The notes beneath the pieces were generated by a model that was not told the DNA's origin, did not search any database, and saw nothing but the letters and a program-made list of their open reading frames with translations. A DNA stretch of 64,000 bases from Chryseobacterium formosense (GTDB lineage Bacteria > Bacteroidota > Bacteroidia > Flavobacteriales > Weeksellaceae), in NCBI RefSeq assembly GCF_900116415.1, contig NZ_FPAP01000003.1, forward strand, positions 909,820 through 973,819, written 5' to 3'. The translations under genes were made by a program, and so were the position numbers. This document shows positions 1 through 8,626 of this stretch, one piece after another; position 1 is the first letter of the stretch; every line of letters starts with the position of its first letter.

Positions 1-2
1 AC

Positions 3-1190
3 GGAATAACAAATCATCCTGCAACAATATCAATTCCTACAATTACAACCGGGCAAGAAGTTTCATTTACTCATCCTATTCTTGTAAATTATTCTTCAGG
101 ATTAGAAAAAAATATAACAGTAAGTCTTACTCATATGAACGGGGTTGTTGAAACTGATCTTACAAACAACAGTAAAAATACCAAAACTAATTTTATAAGT
201 CAGAATTCTCCTAAAAAGGTATTAATAGAAGAAGGAACAGGAACCTGGTGCGGATGGTGTCCCGAGGGTGCTGTTGCAATGGCTTATATGGATAATAATT
301 ATGCTAATAATTACATTGGAATTGCCGTACATAATAACGATCCTATGACAGTGACTGAATATAATGCTGGTGCACAGATTTCAGCATTTCCAGGTATGAA
401 TATTGACCGTGTGGTTTTAGATTATTATGTAAATCAAACATTTATGGAATCTGCTGTAAATGCCAGAAAGAATATGTTGGTTCCTGTAATGCTCAATGCA
501 TCTTCTGCTTTATCAGGAAATTCTCTTTCATTCAATGCTTCTGCAACATTCAGAACTAATTTCAGTAATGCTAATTTCAGATTTGCAGCAATTTTAGTGG
601 AAGACGGGGTTCAGGGTACCACATCCGGTTATAATCAGAAAAATTATTATGCAGGAGGTTACAACGGACCAATGGGTGGTTATGAGAATCTACCAGGCTC
701 AGTTCCCGCATCACAAATGGTGTATAATCATGTGGGAAGAATGTTGATAGGAGGTTATTATGGTCAAGCCGGATCAATTCCTTCTGTGATTACAGATGGA
801 CAGGTTGTAAATTATCTTTTTAATGTTACGATTCCTTCAACCTACAATACTAATAATCTGAAAGTTGTTTTGCTTTTGTTGGATGCTTCCACCGGAGAAG
901 TAGTCAATTCCCGCTCTTTCCTACTGAATACGTTAGGAACAAGCTCTGTTGAAACCAATAAAAATTATCTTACTGTATATCCAAACCCAGCTTCGGAGTA
1001 TATTAAAATTCAGGCAGAAAAAAATGTTGATCTTAAATTTTATGACGCTTCAGGGAAATTAGTTTTAGAAAAAACGAATGTTTCACCAGATACCACTGTT
1101 TCTGTTTCGGGATTGACGAAAGGAATTTACATTGTTTCTATTAAAGAAAAAGATTCTGCACCAAAAACTAAAAAATTAATTATTAAATAA
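3..1190 (+). CDS. Omp28-like thioredoxin-fold protein with T9SS sorting domain, 5' truncated
   Basis: Secreted or surface protein resembling the Omp28-related family. The frame is open from the first bases of the window, so the true start lies to the left; the ATG at 135 is probably internal. A CxxC motif in GTWCGWCPEG (near base 240) sits at the start of a thioredoxin-like domain, as is typical of Omp28 proteins. The last ~75 residues, from VYPNPASEYIKI to the terminal KKLIIK, form a type A T9SS C-terminal sorting domain, so the product should cross the outer membrane by the Por system and be cleaved or anchored there. It is followed by a second T9SS cargo gene, a TlpA-like thioredoxin and a DUF6029 barrel on the same strand. 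The CxxC suggests a redox role, but the substrate is unknown. Family call is firm; function is inference. Confidence 0.85.
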   Translation, partial: GITNHPATISIPTITTGQEVSFTHPILVNYSSGLEKNITVSLTHMNGVVETDLTNNSKNTKTNFISQNSPKKVLIEEGTGTWCGWCPEGAVAMAYMDNNYANNYIGIAVHNNDPMTVTEYNAGAQISAFPGMNIDRVVLDYYVNQTFMESAVNARKNMLVPVMLNASSALSGNSLSFNASATFRTNFSNANFRFAAILVEDGVQGTTSGYNQKNYYAGGYNGPMGGYENLPGSVPASQMVYNHVGRMLIGGYYGQAGSIPSVITDGQVVNYLFNVTIPSTYNTNNLKVVLLLLDASTGEVVNSRSFLLNTLGTSSVETNKNYLTVYPNPASEYIKIQAEKNVDLKFYDASGKLVLEKTNVSPDTTVSVSGLTKGIYIVSIKEKDSAPKTKKLIIK

Positions 1191-1260
1191 CTAATCAAAA
1201 ATCAATCAGTAAAATCTAATTTTTTTAGGTTTCCTATGATTTCTTTAAACACTTTCAACT

Positions 1261-2001
1261 ATGAAAAAATTAACATTTATATTACTTTGTTTATTATCAT
1301 CTACTTTGAGCAATGCACAGCTTTCTTTAACAAAAGATGATAATACCCCTATTACAAATGGACAGATTTTTACATTTAACACAACTGATGAATCTGTTGC
1401 TACTTTAAAATATAAGATAAAAAATATTTCAACGAGTGCTATTAATGTACGTATAAAAATTATGAGTATTCAGAACGGCACAGGAAGCGGATTTCAGTTC
1501 TGCTATTTAACAACTTGTATTCCTTCTGTGTCGGTGAATGCCGTTTATCCTTCTAATTCAAACGCAGCTATTCCTATTGCAGCAAATTCAGAAACTCCCG
1601 CTTTGGGATATAATATGTGGAATACAAATATAGGAAACGGAACAACACCTATTAGTTATGTAATAAAATTTTATCAGGTTGATGGCAGTAATCAAGAAAC
1701 GGGAATTCCTATTACGATTACTTACAAATATGATCCAACTGCTTTAGCTGTAAAGGAAACTAGTGATAAATTTTCCTTTGCAAATGTTACTTCAACGTTA
1801 ATCATTGATAATATCAACATTGTTACTTCAGAAAATATAGCTTACAAATTATATTCTATGGATGGAAGTGTTTTATTGAATGGTACGATGAACAAAGGAA
1901 AAAAATCTATTGATATTTCTTCACAGAATTCTGGAGTATACATTTTAACTATGAAAAATTCTCAGGGGGAAATGAAGTCTGAAAAATTGATTAAGAAATA
2001 A
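1261..2001 (+). CDS. T9SS type A sorting domain protein
   Basis: 246-aa exported protein. An N-terminal signal peptide (MKKLTFILLCLLSSTLSNAQ) is followed by a beta-rich domain of about 140 residues that I do not recognise, with two close cysteines (FCYLTTC). The C-terminal ~70 residues match a T9SS type A sorting domain: a SMDGSVLLNG turn, a GVYILTM strand and terminal SEKLIKK. The product is therefore expected at or outside the outer membrane. It lies 70 bp after the Omp28-like gene and just ahead of the TlpA-like lipoprotein, so the group is probably co-expressed. No catalytic motif is visible; it could be an adhesin or a structural surface protein. Confidence 0.8.
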   Translation: MKKLTFILLCLLSSTLSNAQLSLTKDDNTPITNGQIFTFNTTDESVATLKYKIKNISTSAINVRIKIMSIQNGTGSGFQFCYLTTCIPSVSVNAVYPSNSNAAIPIAANSETPALGYNMWNTNIGNGTTPISYVIKFYQVDGSNQETGIPITITYKYDPTALAVKETSDKFSFANVTSTLIIDNINIVTSENIAYKLYSMDGSVLLNGTMNKGKKSIDISSQNSGVYILTMKNSQGEMKSEKLIKK

Positions 2002-2013
2002 TTGATATTAAAA

Positions 2014-2505
2014 ATGAAATTGATCTTAAAAATATCACTATTGACTTTTTGGGTTTTTACCTTAAATTTTTTTTCATGCCAGCAAGTTCCAAACATTTCT
2101 ATCAATGATTTAAGCGGAAATAAGTTAAATATTTCTAAAATAGATTCTTCTCAACCTGTTGTTTTGAGCTTTTGGGCAACTTGGTGTTTACCATGTTTGG
2201 AAGAGCTCAATGCAATCAGTGAAAAATATGATGATTGGAAAAAAGAAGCAAACTTTTCTATGTATGCTATTTCAACTGATGACGCAAGAACTAGCTCAAA
2301 AGTAAAAACTATAGTAAAAAGTAAGGGTTGGGCTTATGAAATTTTATTTGATCCAAATCAAAATTTGAAAAGAGCGTTGAATATTAATACGATTCCTCAT
2401 ACAGTTTTGATTCATAAAGGAAAAATTGTGTATTCTCATGTAGGATATTCTCCCGGTGATGAAGATGAACTGATTGCCAAAATTAAAGAATGTTATAGGT
2501 ATTAA
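2014..2505 (+). CDS. TlpA/ResA-like thioredoxin-fold lipoprotein
   Basis: Periplasm-facing thiol-disulfide oxidoreductase of the TlpA/ResA type. A TTG at 2002 directly abuts the previous stop, but I chose the ATG at 2014 because it begins a clean lipoprotein signal (LNFFSC, modified Cys near residue 20). The redox motif is WATWCLPC, followed by the expected cis-proline loop NTIPHTVLI. At 163 aa the length is normal for the family. It sits 12 bp after a T9SS cargo gene and 10 bp before a DUF6029 barrel, and the CxxC-bearing Omp28-like protein lies two genes upstream, so a role in disulfide handling for this exported set is plausible. The specific partner is inferred only. Confidence 0.85.
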   Translation: MKLILKISLLTFWVFTLNFFSCQQVPNISINDLSGNKLNISKIDSSQPVVLSFWATWCLPCLEELNAISEKYDDWKKEANFSMYAISTDDARTSSKVKTIVKSKGWAYEILFDPNQNLKRALNINTIPHTVLIHKGKIVYSHVGYSPGDEDELIAKIKECYRY

Positions 2506-2515
2506 TTTTTTTAGA

Positions 2516-4168
2516 ATGCAAAATAAATTAATAACCTTATTGTTACTTGTTTTCAGTGTCAATTATTTTTGCCAGCTAACCGCAAATTTAGAATCTAATG
2601 CACAGTATTATATTGATGATAAGAAAATCAAGCTTTCTGAAGTAGAATCTTCCCAACGTTTTAGGTCTAACAATTATTTGAATTTAAACTATAAATTAAA
2701 TGATTTTACTTTTGGAGCACAGCTAGAGTCATATGCGCCCAAAGCTTTACTCAATTACTCCCCTGCTTTCAAGGAGACAAACGTTGGAACATACTTTATT
2801 AATTACAATAATGAAAAAGCTGGAATTGACGTTACATTAGGGCATTTCTATGAAGAGTTTGGAAGTGGTCTTGCGTTGCGTTTGTGGGAAGATAAACAGT
2901 TGGGAATAGCAAATTCCCTGCTTGGAGGAAGAATAAAATATACAGACCCGGATCAGATAATTACTATTAAAGCTCTTATGGGAAAACAAAGAACAGGTTT
3001 TGAGTTAACCAAAGGACTCATTAGTGGTCTGGATGCGGAAATAAAACTTGATTCTTTAGCAAGAGCAAACAAAGTACATACAACCATAGGTTTTAGCTAT
3101 GTTAATAAATATGAAGATAATAAAGACAATACTTTTTATCCTAAAAGTGTTGAAGTTTATTCCTCCAGAGTAAAAATGGAATATTCAAAATTTAATCTGG
3201 AATTTGAATATCTCTACAAAACGAAGGATAATATAAAACAAATATCTGTTTTAGATTCTAACAATTTGTTTTCAGGAAATGCTTTTTATATTAATCTTTC
3301 TTATGCCACAGAAAGATTTGGAATAATTGCTAACATAAGAAGGCTGGAAAATTTCAATTTCTACTCTCAACGGGATCAGATTGGGAATATCTATAACAAT
3401 GCTGTTCTCAACTATGTTCCTGCCCTTACGAAGCAATTTGATTATAGCCTGGCAAATATCTACGTATATCAGGCACAACCACAGCTTACCTTTTCTCCTC
3501 AAAAAAAAGCCGGAGAAATAGGATCACAGTTTGACATTTTTTATAAAATAAAAAAAGGAACCGTGCTTGGAGGAAAGTACGGTACAGACATAGCTTTTAA
3601 TATATCTAATTGGTATAGCTTAAGAGGTACATATCGCTCATATATAAATGATTATAATGATTACAAAACAGATTTTTTTACATTAGGTGAAAAATACTAT
3701 TCAGATCAAAGTTTTGATATCAGAACGAGACTAAAAGAAAACTGGAAGATTGCTTTGGTGTTGATCAATCAATATTACAATACCTATCGTACAGAAGAAA
3801 CATTAGGTAATGTAAAAGCGCAAACAATAGTTGTCGACAATATCTACAGATTTTCAAAAAGTTCTTTAAAAGTTGAGTTACAGCATCAATGGGCAAATAG
3901 TTATCATGGTAATTGGGTTGCAGGTCTTGCTGAATATAATTTTAGAAAGAATTGGTCTTTTTTTATAAATGATCTTTACAATTATGGTAATTCTGATGGA
4001 AAAAATAAGTTGCACTATTATACGTCTGGAATAGTCTTCAGAAAAAATAGTTCAAGAGTGCAGGCGTCATATGGAAGACAGCGTGGGGGGTTGTTATGTG
4101 TAGGCGGAGTTTGTAGGTTTGTTCCCGAAAGTGCAGGTTTATCTTTAGGAATCAGCACTAATTTTTAA
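2516..4168 (+). CDS. DUF6029-like outer-membrane beta-barrel protein
   Basis: A 550-aa exported protein of the DUF6029 type, a family confined to Bacteroidota with no assigned function. The ATG at 2516 gives a signal peptide ending near NYFCQ; the upstream TTG at 2474 would add 14 residues and overlap the TlpA-like gene, so I rejected it. The protein is made of alternating hydrophobic and polar strands with many aromatic residues and ends in Phe (SLGISTNF), typical of an outer-membrane barrel. Conserved-looking segments include RSNNYLNLNY and GSGLALRLWEDKQLG. It is the last gene of the four-gene plus-strand set that begins with the Omp28-like protein. Confidence 0.75.
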   Translation: MQNKLITLLLLVFSVNYFCQLTANLESNAQYYIDDKKIKLSEVESSQRFRSNNYLNLNYKLNDFTFGAQLESYAPKALLNYSPAFKETNVGTYFINYNNEKAGIDVTLGHFYEEFGSGLALRLWEDKQLGIANSLLGGRIKYTDPDQIITIKALMGKQRTGFELTKGLISGLDAEIKLDSLARANKVHTTIGFSYVNKYEDNKDNTFYPKSVEVYSSRVKMEYSKFNLEFEYLYKTKDNIKQISVLDSNNLFSGNAFYINLSYATERFGIIANIRRLENFNFYSQRDQIGNIYNNAVLNYVPALTKQFDYSLANIYVYQAQPQLTFSPQKKAGEIGSQFDIFYKIKKGTVLGGKYGTDIAFNISNWYSLRGTYRSYINDYNDYKTDFFTLGEKYYSDQSFDIRTRLKENWKIALVLINQYYNTYRTEETLGNVKAQTIVVDNIYRFSKSSLKVELQHQWANSYHGNWVAGLAEYNFRKNWSFFINDLYNYGNSDGKNKLHYYTSGIVFRKNSSRVQASYGRQRGGLLCVGGVCRFVPESAGLSLGISTNF

Positions 4169-4294
4169 GAAAATATTTTAGGAAGCAATAACATTTCTTT
4201 GCTGTTTTATATTTAATTTTTTATAAGGCATTTATACTTTACAGGTTGAATAAGGTTCCGTAAAAATTACTAAATCTAATGTTGGGCATAATAT

Positions 4295-5746
4295 TCACCC
4301 AATCTTATTTAACCAAATATTAATATCTTCATCAGAAGGAATATTCAATTTCTTTCTTATTCTGTTCTTGCGATTTTGTACGGCTTTGGAACCTACATGA
4401 GTATAGGTTGCGATTTCTTTTGTGGAAAAATTAAGTTTGAGATATGCACAAAAAATGAGCTCAGAATTAATTATCTTAGGATTTATTTTTAAAACACTAT
4501 CACAGAAGTCGGGATATACCATCTTAAACCTCACTAAAAGAGACGGATCATTTTTTTTTGCCAATTCAATTACCTCATCAAGTGTTGTATTCAGTCTATT
4601 TTTAAGCATATCTGCTTCCTCTTCCTTCTGACTGAATAATAAATCTTTGTGTCTTTGTTTTCGTTTATACTTATAAAGAATAAATATAACTATTCCCAAA
4701 CTGGCCAGAATAATAATGATAATACTATAATAAAGAGTTCCTTTTTCCTCTTTTTCTTTCTCCATTTCATCATTAAGAAATTTTTCTACCGGAATATTTA
4801 TTGTTCTTTCTTCTTCTAAAGCGATATTGTCTCTTAGTAGAGAATATTTTGCGAGATATTCATTTTCCTTCTGAATATTATTCATTTTTTTATATACCTT
4901 AGCAATGAGTTTACAGGCTTCTAAGCACCTCTCTTTGGAACCCATTTTTTGTGAAAGTTCTAATGATTCAAAAAGATACTTTAATGCTTTTTCATACTCC
5001 TTCTTCTCACAATATAATGCTCCATATGCTCTAAGTACATTAATCTTTCCTTCTAAAGGTATTTTTTTAGCTAGTACTAATTCATTTGCTTTATTAATAT
5101 AATATTCTGCTGAATCTGTATTCATAGCCTTTAAATGCCTGTCTGATATTGAAATATATAGCATAGGCTTTGGAGCCGACATACATTTGCGCTCATTACT
5201 ATATACAGAGTCCATCATACCTAAATAGCTGAAGCTCGATCTTTTCCAGTCATAAACAAATTGCTTTCTTCTTTCTCTTTCTTGTCTGTCCGGAATCTTA
5301 TAGGCAAATTTCAGAGATGTATCAAAATATTTTATTGCCAGCTTATGTAAACTCAATGAATAGTAATGTACTCCATACAAATAGTACATCCTTGACTTTA
5401 ATAGGTCATCATTAAAATTCTTAAGTTTCTTTTCTGCAATTTCAAGAAAGTGTAAACTTTCCTTATTTCTATTTAAAATAAAGAAAGCATTAGCCAGATT
5501 GATGTGTCCTCTTATTTCACCTTTGGTATAATGTATTGCTTCAGCATTTTTAATCAACTTTAATTCCTGTAACACAGCTTTATTAATATCCCCGTTCTTG
5601 ATTAATCTGTCATATTCTATTTGCTGCTGGCTATCGATCTGCTCAACTGTTAATGTTTGCGCGGTGAATATGTTCATTAGAAAAAACAAAAAAAAGATTC
5701 CTAATTTCTTTAAATAACACCCTATATTTTTAATTTTTTTTATCAT
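4295..5746 (-). CDS. TPR sensor with C-terminal LuxR-like HTH
   Basis: Membrane-anchored regulator of 483 aa of a kind common in Chryseobacterium. It has an N-terminal signal or anchor (GIFFLFFLMNIFTAQ), tetratricopeptide-like helical repeats over roughly residues 40-320, one membrane segment (SIIIIILASLGIVIFILY, about residue 345), a short coiled coil, and a C-terminal helix-turn-helix (INSELIFCAYLKLNFSTKEI through KAVQNRKNRIRKKL). The repeats should face the periplasm and the HTH the cytoplasm, so an extracytoplasmic cue could act on transcription directly. The target is unknown. It is a single-gene unit, convergent with the DUF6029 gene. The upstream ~300 bp are very A+T-rich with no clear promoter. 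Confidence 0.75.
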   Translation of the reverse strand: MIKKIKNIGCYLKKLGIFFLFFLMNIFTAQTLTVEQIDSQQQIEYDRLIKNGDINKAVLQELKLIKNAEAIHYTKGEIRGHINLANAFFILNRNKESLHFLEIAEKKLKNFNDDLLKSRMYYLYGVHYYSLSLHKLAIKYFDTSLKFAYKIPDRQERERRKQFVYDWKRSSFSYLGMMDSVYSNERKCMSAPKPMLYISISDRHLKAMNTDSAEYYINKANELVLAKKIPLEGKINVLRAYGALYCEKKEYEKALKYLFESLELSQKMGSKERCLEACKLIAKVYKKMNNIQKENEYLAKYSLLRDNIALEEERTINIPVEKFLNDEMEKEKEEKGTLYYSIIIIILASLGIVIFILYKYKRKQRHKDLLFSQKEEEADMLKNRLNTTLDEVIELAKKNDPSLLVRFKMVYPDFCDSVLKINPKIINSELIFCAYLKLNFSTKEIATYTHVGSKAVQNRKNRIRKKLNIPSDEDINIWLNKIG

Positions 5747-6042
5747 TCCTACATTTCCTGAATTTTAGGAAGAGCTAGTTTCTATTTTTCTTCGATCATT
5801 TTAAAAAAGGACTATAATTCCGTTTGTTCTCATTACTATCATTGAGTTTAATTGCCCAATAAAGTTCATTTTAACCCGAAATTCATAATATTAAACCAAG
5901 TAATAAGCAGTGAATAATCCTCAACATATATGCAAATTTTTACAAAAATAAATAAACTTTTTAACGACACATTGAATTTATATTAAATTTATAACATTAT
6001 TTTATTTCTTACGGTTTCTACAAAAAATAATAATATAGTTGT

Positions 6043-6050
6043 TATCTTTG
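6043..6050 (+). promoter_or_regulatory. TAnnTTTG promoter element
   Basis: TATCTTTG matches the Bacteroidota -7 consensus TAnnTTTG exactly. No good -33 TTG at the usual spacing was seen. About 275 bp downstream is a strong intrinsic terminator on the same strand, so a short transcript may lie between them. Confidence 0.4.
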
Positions 6051-6101
6051 TCCAGGATACGATTCTTATGAAGGTTCTGCACTAGTATTGCTTCTTTGAA
6101 A

Positions 6102-6233
6102 ATGGCACGACTTCACCGTCATTTACAGAAATTTTCACATAATTACATTACTCGCATAAACATTTTTCACCGTTTTAAGCCATACTTACTAAATTATAGA
6201 ATGGGTTTGATTAGTGACTTTTTATGTTTATAA
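6102..6233 (+). other. Possible 43-aa small ORF or leader within a short transcript
   Basis: An open frame beginning MARLHRHLQKFSHN and ending FLCL lies between the TAnnTTTG element at 6043 and the terminator at 6325. It is basic (several His, Arg and Lys) and has no recognisable domain. It could be coincidental within a small RNA. I list it because it is framed by a promoter and a terminator inside a gap of more than 1 kb. Confidence 0.2.
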
Positions 6234-6324
6234 GACAGAAATGGTTATAGTTCAAATTTTCCAAAATTCTTTCTAAAATCTTCAATCAAATGTTTCGACA
6301 TCTCTTCGATCCTGGGTACTTTAG

Positions 6325-6354
6325 GAGACAACTATTTAATAGTTGTCTCTTTTT
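6325..6354 (+). terminator. Strong intrinsic terminator
   Basis: GAGACAACTAT, a 3-nt loop, then ATAGTTGTCTC and TTTTT: a perfect 11-bp stem followed by five T on the plus strand. No annotated plus-strand gene ends nearby, which implies an unannotated short transcript ending here. Confidence 0.7.
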
Positions 6355-6371
6355 ATTAATACCCATAAAAA

Positions 6372-6714
6372 ACTCTTGAAATCGAGGTTGTTTGGAACAG
6401 TCATTTTTCATCAATAGAGAAAGAAAATGAAGGCTGGATTTTACACTTTAAAAATAGAAAAGACTTTATCGCTGCAGACGGAGCAAACTCGAAAACAATG
6501 CCTTATTTGACGGATATAAAACCATTTTATTCAGGGATTATGCTTTAGAATTAAGTGAAAGTCTTACAAATAATAAATACTCCTCTACTTTGGGAGCTAT
6601 TTCAGAATATGAGAGCAAGAGCTTCAATAATTGCACAAGAATCTCTTGATAATTGGGAAAAGATGCATTAAAAATGTTCTTTTCACAATGCTTGAATTTT
6701 TTAATCATCAATGA
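6372..6714 (+). pseudogene. Remnant of a TetX-like FAD-dependent monooxygenase
   Basis: Broken coding remnant. One frame reads VVWNSHFSSIEKENEGWILH, then ADGANSKTMPYLTDIKPFYS, the central segment of FAD-dependent monooxygenases of the TetX type (compare the family's GADG.SKVR motif). It stops, and after a shift the sequence reads ALELSESLTNNKYSSTLGAI and then, in further frames, RASIIAQESLDNWEKMH and LFTMLEFFNHQ, which is the C-terminal tail of the same family. The Rossmann N-terminus and the ~120 residues between the two blocks are missing, and at least three frameshifts remain. The gene is dead. The remainder of the 5747-6830 gap holds the short-transcript signals listed separately. Confidence 0.6.
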
Positions 6715-6830
6715 AAATAATAAAAAAGTAGTCTACAAAGAATCTTCATCAGAAAACAAAGGTTTTGTTTATCGCATTTTAAAAGATTCCACGATTTCTC
6801 AAGATGTCAAAACTCAAAACAATAGAATAT

Positions 6831-7478
6831 TTACTGATTATAAAGCCTAAGAATCTCCACCAATTCTGGTAAGGATCGTACTTTCAGCTTCTCAAACAAT
6901 CTAATTTTGTAAGTACTGATTGTCGATGGATGAAGATTAAGCTGATTAGAAATTTCTTTGAGGGGAAGACCTTCTGCAAGCTTATTGGCAATTTGTAACT
7001 CGCGGTCTGAGAGTGCTTCAAAGGGTGAATTTTTTGTCGTTCCATTTAATGATTCTAAAAACATCGCTTCTTTTACCTCATCACTTACGTATCGGCCAGT
7101 ACTAAGCATCGCCGTCAATGCAGTTTCAATTACTGCATTAGAGCTTTGTTTGCTTAGATAACCACCTGCTCCCATTTTTAGATAGCGCATAGCATACAAC
7201 TCTTCATCCTGAGAAGAAAATATGAGAATTCTCAAACTGGGTTGATGTATTTTTATGTAATCAATCGCTTCCTGAACAGAACCATTAGGCATATTAACGT
7301 CCATAATAGCCAGATCTAATTCTTCTTTCTGAATTACTTTGAACAGCGATTTATAATCCTCTACTTCTGAAATTATGGCACTGGGTCTTAGTCGTTTAAT
7401 CGTTTGTATCAAACCCATCCGGACAATACCATGATCATCTGCTACAACAATACGAACATTTGATTTTAAATCCTTCAT
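6831..7478 (-). CDS. NarL/FixJ-type response regulator
   Basis: 215-aa two-component response regulator. An N-terminal receiver domain (about residues 8-125) carries the acidic DD pair in VVADDHGIV, the phospho-acceptor Asp in LAIMDVNMP, and a Lys in LSKQSS. A C-terminal LuxR/GerE helix-turn-helix (about 150-210) includes LSDRELQIANKLAEGLPLKE and HPSTISTYKIRLFEKL. It lies 3 bp downstream of the histidine kinase gene and is surely co-transcribed with it. The pair sits next to the fimbrial operon, transcribed in the same direction, so it is a candidate regulator of that locus; this is inferred from position only. Confidence 0.9.
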   Translation of the reverse strand: MKDLKSNVRIVVADDHGIVRMGLIQTIKRLRPSAIISEVEDYKSLFKVIQKEELDLAIMDVNMPNGSVQEAIDYIKIHQPSLRILIFSSQDEELYAMRYLKMGAGGYLSKQSSNAVIETALTAMLSTGRYVSDEVKEAMFLESLNGTTKNSPFEALSDRELQIANKLAEGLPLKEISNQLNLHPSTISTYKIRLFEKLKVRSLPELVEILRLYNQ

Positions 7479-7481
7479 TCA

Positions 7482-8210
7482 TTAAAGTTTAGGTAAAAAA
7501 ATGGAAACAGTAGTTCCTTTATTTTCAGACGAAATGATGTCGATGTTTCCGCGCATCAAGGATACAAAATTTTTTACAATTTTCAAACTTAATCCAACTC
7601 CTTTTTCTCCAGCAGTTCCTTGGAATATTGGATTACCATAAGTATAGATCATTGATAAAGATTTTTCGCTCATTCCCATTCCGAAATCTATCACAGAAAG
7701 TATGACCTGGTCATCCTCTGTAACCTGCTGGAAATAAATATCTTGTCCGGCTGATGAATATTTTATTGCATTGTTAAAAATTTTGTCTAAAACATTTTCG
7801 AGCAGAAAGCGATCAGTTAGAAGAAATGCATCGGGATCTCCTTTAAAATGGAATTTAATATTTTTTTCTTTTAATTTTACCGCATATTTTTCTTCAAAAT
7901 GGTGAAAAAGATCAGTCACCATGATTTTCACAGGTTTAATCTGAAAGTTCCCGTATTGAGTTTTCAACCAAGTCGTGCTGTCCTGAATGGTTTGCAGATT
8001 CTTCTGTGCATCGCTTTTTACCTGCGGCAACAACTTAAAAAAATCTGCCTCAACTATGATCTTATCTTCCAGCGCTTCTATAAGCCACAGAAAATTTCCA
8101 AACATTTCTTTTGAATCGTGAGACAATATCGAGATCAGTCCATTCTTAAAACTGATTTCGTTTTCCAGTCTTTCGATTTTTAATTGCAGTTCGTTAATTT
8201 GGTCTTTCAT
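7482..8210 (-). CDS. Soluble sensor histidine kinase
   Basis: 242-aa histidine kinase lacking membrane segments or a sensor domain. A short N-terminal coiled coil (LQLKIERLENEI) leads into an H-box, ILSHDSKEMF, with the phosphorylatable His near residue 30. The HATPase domain shows the N box (KIFNNAIKYS), G1 (VIDFGMGMS) and G2 (GEKGVGLSLKIV). It should phosphorylate the adjacent NarL-type regulator, 3 bp downstream. With no sensor region visible, it may read an intracellular partner or take signals from another protein. The 415-bp gap upstream separates it from the end of the fimbrial operon. Confidence 0.85.
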   Translation of the reverse strand: MKDQINELQLKIERLENEISFKNGLISILSHDSKEMFGNFLWLIEALEDKIIVEADFFKLLPQVKSDAQKNLQTIQDSTTWLKTQYGNFQIKPVKIMVTDLFHHFEEKYAVKLKEKNIKFHFKGDPDAFLLTDRFLLENVLDKIFNNAIKYSSAGQDIYFQQVTEDDQVILSVIDFGMGMSEKSLSMIYTYGNPIFQGTAGEKGVGLSLKIVKNFVSLMRGNIDIISSENKGTTVSIFLPKL

Positions 8211-8626
8211 AGATTTAGTATTAATGCTTAAAAAAACTATTTCTTTATTTTTTTAAACATAGTTTACTCATCAGACAGTATTTGTTAAAGTAACGGTCAA
8301 TTAAAATGTCTTTTCTTAAAGCTTACAGCCCCTTTTCTTTCTCGCAAAGAAGAGACCTTGCCGTCAATGCAATAATACGTATTTCAATAGTTTTTCGCAA
8401 GGCTATTGTGCATGGATTTCTTCAATATCATTGAGATGGAGCGCTTTTCTATTCCCAATCCTGTCAATTATTGTGATCGACGAAATGTATAAAACTACAA
8501 CGACGCCACATAAGTAGCGTCGTGAATAATATCTTTTTAATGTTTTCAAGACCATCCATCATAGGTAATCTATAACGATCGCATTGATTCAGACTTTTTT
8601 TTCCGTGATTTGAAAAAGTATTTTAC
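8211..8626. other. Intergenic gap with a hairpin
   Basis: Gap of 416 bp between the fimbrial operon end and the histidine kinase start. It holds a perfect 7-bp inverted repeat ACGACGC/GCGTCGT (8500-8506 and 8517-8523), possibly a weak terminator for the fimbrial operon. No coding sequence was seen. Confidence 0.4.

Noticed and set aside
6653..6850. 65-aa plus-strand ORF
   Set aside because: It begins inside the decayed monooxygenase and runs into the response regulator gene; no domain, no start signal.
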